Positions 5,226 through 6,540 of a stretch of 6,540 nucleotides of DNA are shown here, piece by piece. Position 1 is the first letter of the stretch; every line of letters starts with the position of its first letter. The position numbers were made by a program, and so were the translations under genes. A model generated the notes under the pieces. That model searched no databases and had not been told where the DNA came from. It was given only the letters and a program-made list of their open reading frames with translations. Source of the stretch: Lachnospiraceae bacterium (lineage in GTDB: Bacteria; Bacillota_A; Clostridia; Lachnospirales; Lachnospiraceae); NCBI GenBank assembly GCA_017430765.1, contig JAFRMI010000028.1, positions 1-6,540 on the forward strand. The letters run 5' to 3'.

Positions 5226-5996
5226 TCAGTCATTCATGCTGTCTTCCAATGCATCAACGATTGTCGGCACCACCTTTGTCGCCTGCTTCTGTACCTCCTC
5301 CGGTGCGTAAGGAAACGTATACGAGACATCAGAGGCGTTGAGCAGCGGCAGATCGTTGATGGAATCCCCGATCCCATACAACTTCACGTCTCCCCATGTC
5401 TCCTTCATATGGGCTTTCAGAGCTTCGACACCCTTGCCCTTCGAGCACCCGCGCGGTGCGATATCGATTTCGACCACGTTCTGGAACGCTTCCACGCGGT
5501 CACCGTAACGCTCGTTGATGCTCGCCGCCTGCGCTGCCGCATCCTCCAGGCTCTCCGTATGGATGCTGACCTGATGGATCAGACCCGGCGGGCAGTCGTC
5601 TACTCCGGTGATGATATAGTATTTTCCGGGATAATCCATTTTGGCAAATACGCAGATCTCGCCCTCCACATCCAGCGTCATGCGATATCCCTTCGGATTG
5701 TATTCCTTCACAAGCGCATCGGCGATGTCCCGGTCCACGCCTCTTTTTAGGATCGGCTGGTAGTTTCTGTCGACAATGTTGGCGCCGCTCGACGTGATGC
5801 AGAAATCCGGCTCAAAAAATCCGGTGATAAACGGTGTCAGCCCGCCGACCTGGCGTCCCGTACAGAGTCCGAAGATATGGCCTGCGGCCTGGTATTCCTT
5901 GATCTTCGCCACGTTCTCCGGGGGGAGCTTGCGATCGTCTTCCGCCTTATAAAAATAGAGTGTTCCGTCGAAATCACTCGCAAATACTTTCTTCAT
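5226..5996 (-). CDS. Cof-type HAD-IIB family hydrolase (phosphatase)
   Basis: The 256-residue product carries all four HAD motifs: DFDGT (8-12) with the nucleophile D8 and acid/base D10, T46 in CTGR (45-48), K186 in SKGKG (185-189), and GDSIND (210-215) with the Mg-binding D211 and D215. The segment between motifs II and III (about 85-180) is the C2B cap that selects the substrate. The opening MKKVFASDFDGTLY and the closing GIGDSINDLPLLNASDVSYT are typical of the Cof/YidA group, cytoplasmic phosphatases acting on sugar phosphates, nucleotides or vitamin precursors; the substrate cannot be read from sequence. Length fits the family (about 250-290). ATG is preceded by AGGAGG with a 4-nt gap (complement of 6002-6007). 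It lies downstream of a GH32 gene on the same strand, which is suggestive of sugar-phosphate metabolism but not proof. No promoter is evident in the repeat-rich leader. Confidence 0.93.
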   Translation of the reverse strand: MKKVFASDFDGTLYFYKAEDDRKLPPENVAKIKEYQAAGHIFGLCTGRQVGGLTPFITGFFEPDFCITSSGANIVDRNYQPILKRGVDRDIADALVKEYNPKGYRMTLDVEGEICVFAKMDYPGKYYIITGVDDCPPGLIHQVSIHTESLEDAAAQAASINERYGDRVEAFQNVVEIDIAPRGCSKGKGVEALKAHMKETWGDVKLYGIGDSINDLPLLNASDVSYTFPYAPEEVQKQATKVVPTIVDALEDSMND

Positions 5997-6018
5997 GAAA
6001 CCTCCTAATCTGAATTCC

Positions 6019-6187
6019 TGCCCTGCTGCCTCACTTCTGCTCTTGCAGGCCCTGCCTGCTCTTATCCTGCTGCCGGGCCTGCTAAATTGCTGTCTCTGCA
6101 GGCCTTACCTGCCCTTTTTCTGCTGCCGGGCCTGCTTAATTGCTGTTTCTGCAGGCCTGACTTGCTCTTTTCCTGCTGCCGGCCTGC
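6019..6187. repeat. 53-bp tandem repeat with conserved inverted arms
   Basis: Units start with GCAGGCC at 6045, 6098 and 6151, exactly 53 bp apart. Units 1 and 2 are full length and differ at a handful of positions. Unit 3 follows for about 37 bp and then ends. A degenerate remnant precedes unit 1 (6019-6044, CCCTGCTGCC). In every unit GCAGGCC pairs with a GGCCTGC 23-24 nt later (6076-6082, 6129-6135, 6181-6187), and each GGCCTGC can also pair with the next GCAGGCC 15 nt on. The array lies in the leader side of the HAD gene. Confidence 0.85.
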
Positions 6188-6246
6188 AGTACAAAACGTT
6201 GTCCTGCTCCGGCCCGCAGCCGTCTCAGCCGCCGGGGACGCTCCTT

Positions 6247-6280
6247 AAAATGCCGGTTTTTCCCGTAAAACCAGGATTTT
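6247..6280 (-). terminator. Possible weak terminator of the GH32 gene
   Basis: GGTTTT (6255-6260) pairs with AAAACC (6267-6272) around a 6-nt loop, and outer AAAA (6247-6250) pairs with TTTT (6277-6280) with small mismatches between. The A-stem-T arrangement could work in both directions. It lies about 55 bp past the GH32 stop. The stem has few GC pairs, so termination may be inefficient. Confidence 0.35.
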
Positions 6281-6336
6281 TTGTACTCGGGCAAATCGGC
6301 CGCGGTTCCTGTCCCCGTGGTTCAGCCGCACTTCAC

Positions 6337-6540
6337 TTATACCACGAAGGTGTCTGCAACGGACGGCTGCACGCGGCGGATCTTGAGGGAAATGCTGCCG
6401 CTTGCAGTATGTCCGAATTCCTCACCGGTCGGATAGAGATGTGTCGTGAAAGTCGCTTCGCCGTCATTTGCGAAGATTTCCACGGAGCTGCGGTCGACGA
6501 AGATCTGCATCTTCTCAAGGTCCCTTTCAAGAGGCATCTC
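6337..6540 (-). CDS. Glycoside hydrolase family 32 protein (C-terminal fragment; sucrose/fructan hydrolase)
   Basis: The last 67 codons of a minus-strand gene that enters from the right edge. The visible part, EKMQIFVDRSSVEIFANDGE followed by a THLYPT block, is the characteristic C-terminal beta-sandwich of GH32 enzymes, in which the FVDRSSVE-F-NDGE block is strongly conserved. GH32 enzymes hydrolyse beta-fructosyl bonds in sucrose, sucrose-6-phosphate, inulin or levan. The catalytic five-bladed propeller with its WMNDPNG, RDP and EC motifs would lie outside the window, so substrate and location cannot be decided. The gene ends TFVV and TAA at 6337-6339. A methionine at 6535-6537 is internal, since the frame continues open to the edge and the domain needs upstream sequence. 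Confidence 0.85.
   Translation of the reverse strand, partial: EMPLERDLEKMQIFVDRSSVEIFANDGEATFTTHLYPTGEEFGHTASGSISLKIRRVQPSVADTFVV

Larger units (their letters stand above)
5997..6336. other. Non-coding gap between GH32 and HAD genes
   Basis: No gene is visible in these 340 bp. They hold the HAD RBS, a 53-bp tandem repeat (6019-6187), an AT-based hairpin at 6247-6280, and distant inverted arms GTACAAAA/TTTTGTAC (6189-6196, 6279-6286). The stretch 6288-6336 shows only a weak CCGCGG/CCGTGG hairpin (6299-6320). Confidence 0.65.

Noticed and set aside
6045..6187. CRISPR array
   Set aside because: The repeats are contiguous 53-bp units without unique spacers, and no cas gene is near.
6189..6286. 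Inverted arms GTACAAAA and TTTTGTAC about 80 bp apart as ends of a small mobile element
   Set aside because: Arms are only 8 bp, no target-site duplication is visible, and the interior has no repeat or gene.
6333..6530. Alternative minus-strand open frame beginning MKGTLRRC overlapping the GH32 tail
   Set aside because: It is out of frame with the clear GH32 C-terminal motif and has no family features.

Overview
The window looks like a chromosomal piece of a Gram-positive anaerobe of the class Clostridia, most likely Lachnospiraceae-like. The reasons are strong AGGAGG-type ribosome binding sites before most genes, moderately GC-rich coding DNA, a DUF4317 protein (a family I know mainly from Bacillota), a secreted gut-type serpin, and short palindromes with a GAACCGTCCC core between genes. 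The organism is an inference from these signs. No phage, plasmid, IS transposase, CRISPR, rRNA or tRNA gene is visible.

Layout, left to right. (1) Positions 1-73 (minus) hold the first 24 residues of a histidine phosphatase, recognisable by its RHG motif, with its own RBS and a plausible promoter. (2) Positions 74-492 are non-coding and hold that promoter, two unexplained dyads, and a good Rho-independent terminator for the serpin. (3) Positions 493-1779 (minus) encode a secreted serpin. (4) Positions 1780-2155 are a divergent control region with candidate promoters on both strands and CTGCA/TGCAG dyads. (5) Positions 2156-3169 and 3199-3972 (plus) encode a ChlI-type AAA+ ATPase and a ChlD-type VWA protein, the two ATP-driven halves of a Mg/Co-chelatase-like motor. 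They are usually found as one polypeptide in this type of protein; here they are split just after a run of eight A. (6) Positions 4010-5074 (minus) encode a DUF4317 protein with a TTG start, bracketed by oppositely oriented copies of a palindromic repeat. (7) Positions 5226-5996 (minus) encode a Cof-type HAD phosphatase followed by a clear terminator. (8) Positions 5997-6336 are non-coding and carry a 53-bp tandem repeat with alternating inverted arms. (9) Positions 6337-6540 (minus) are the C-terminal end of a GH32 beta-fructosidase running off the window.

The genes do not form one pathway. The chelatase pair is the only clear functional unit, and its large substrate-binding subunit (CobN/ChlH type) is not in the window. 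The HAD phosphatase lies downstream of the GH32 gene on the same strand, which is compatible with sugar metabolism, but 340 bp of repeat-rich DNA separates them. I do not see a convincing new multi-gene system. The best leads are the slippery-run split of the chelatase subunits, the repeat pair around the DUF4317 gene, and the structured tandem repeat before the HAD gene.
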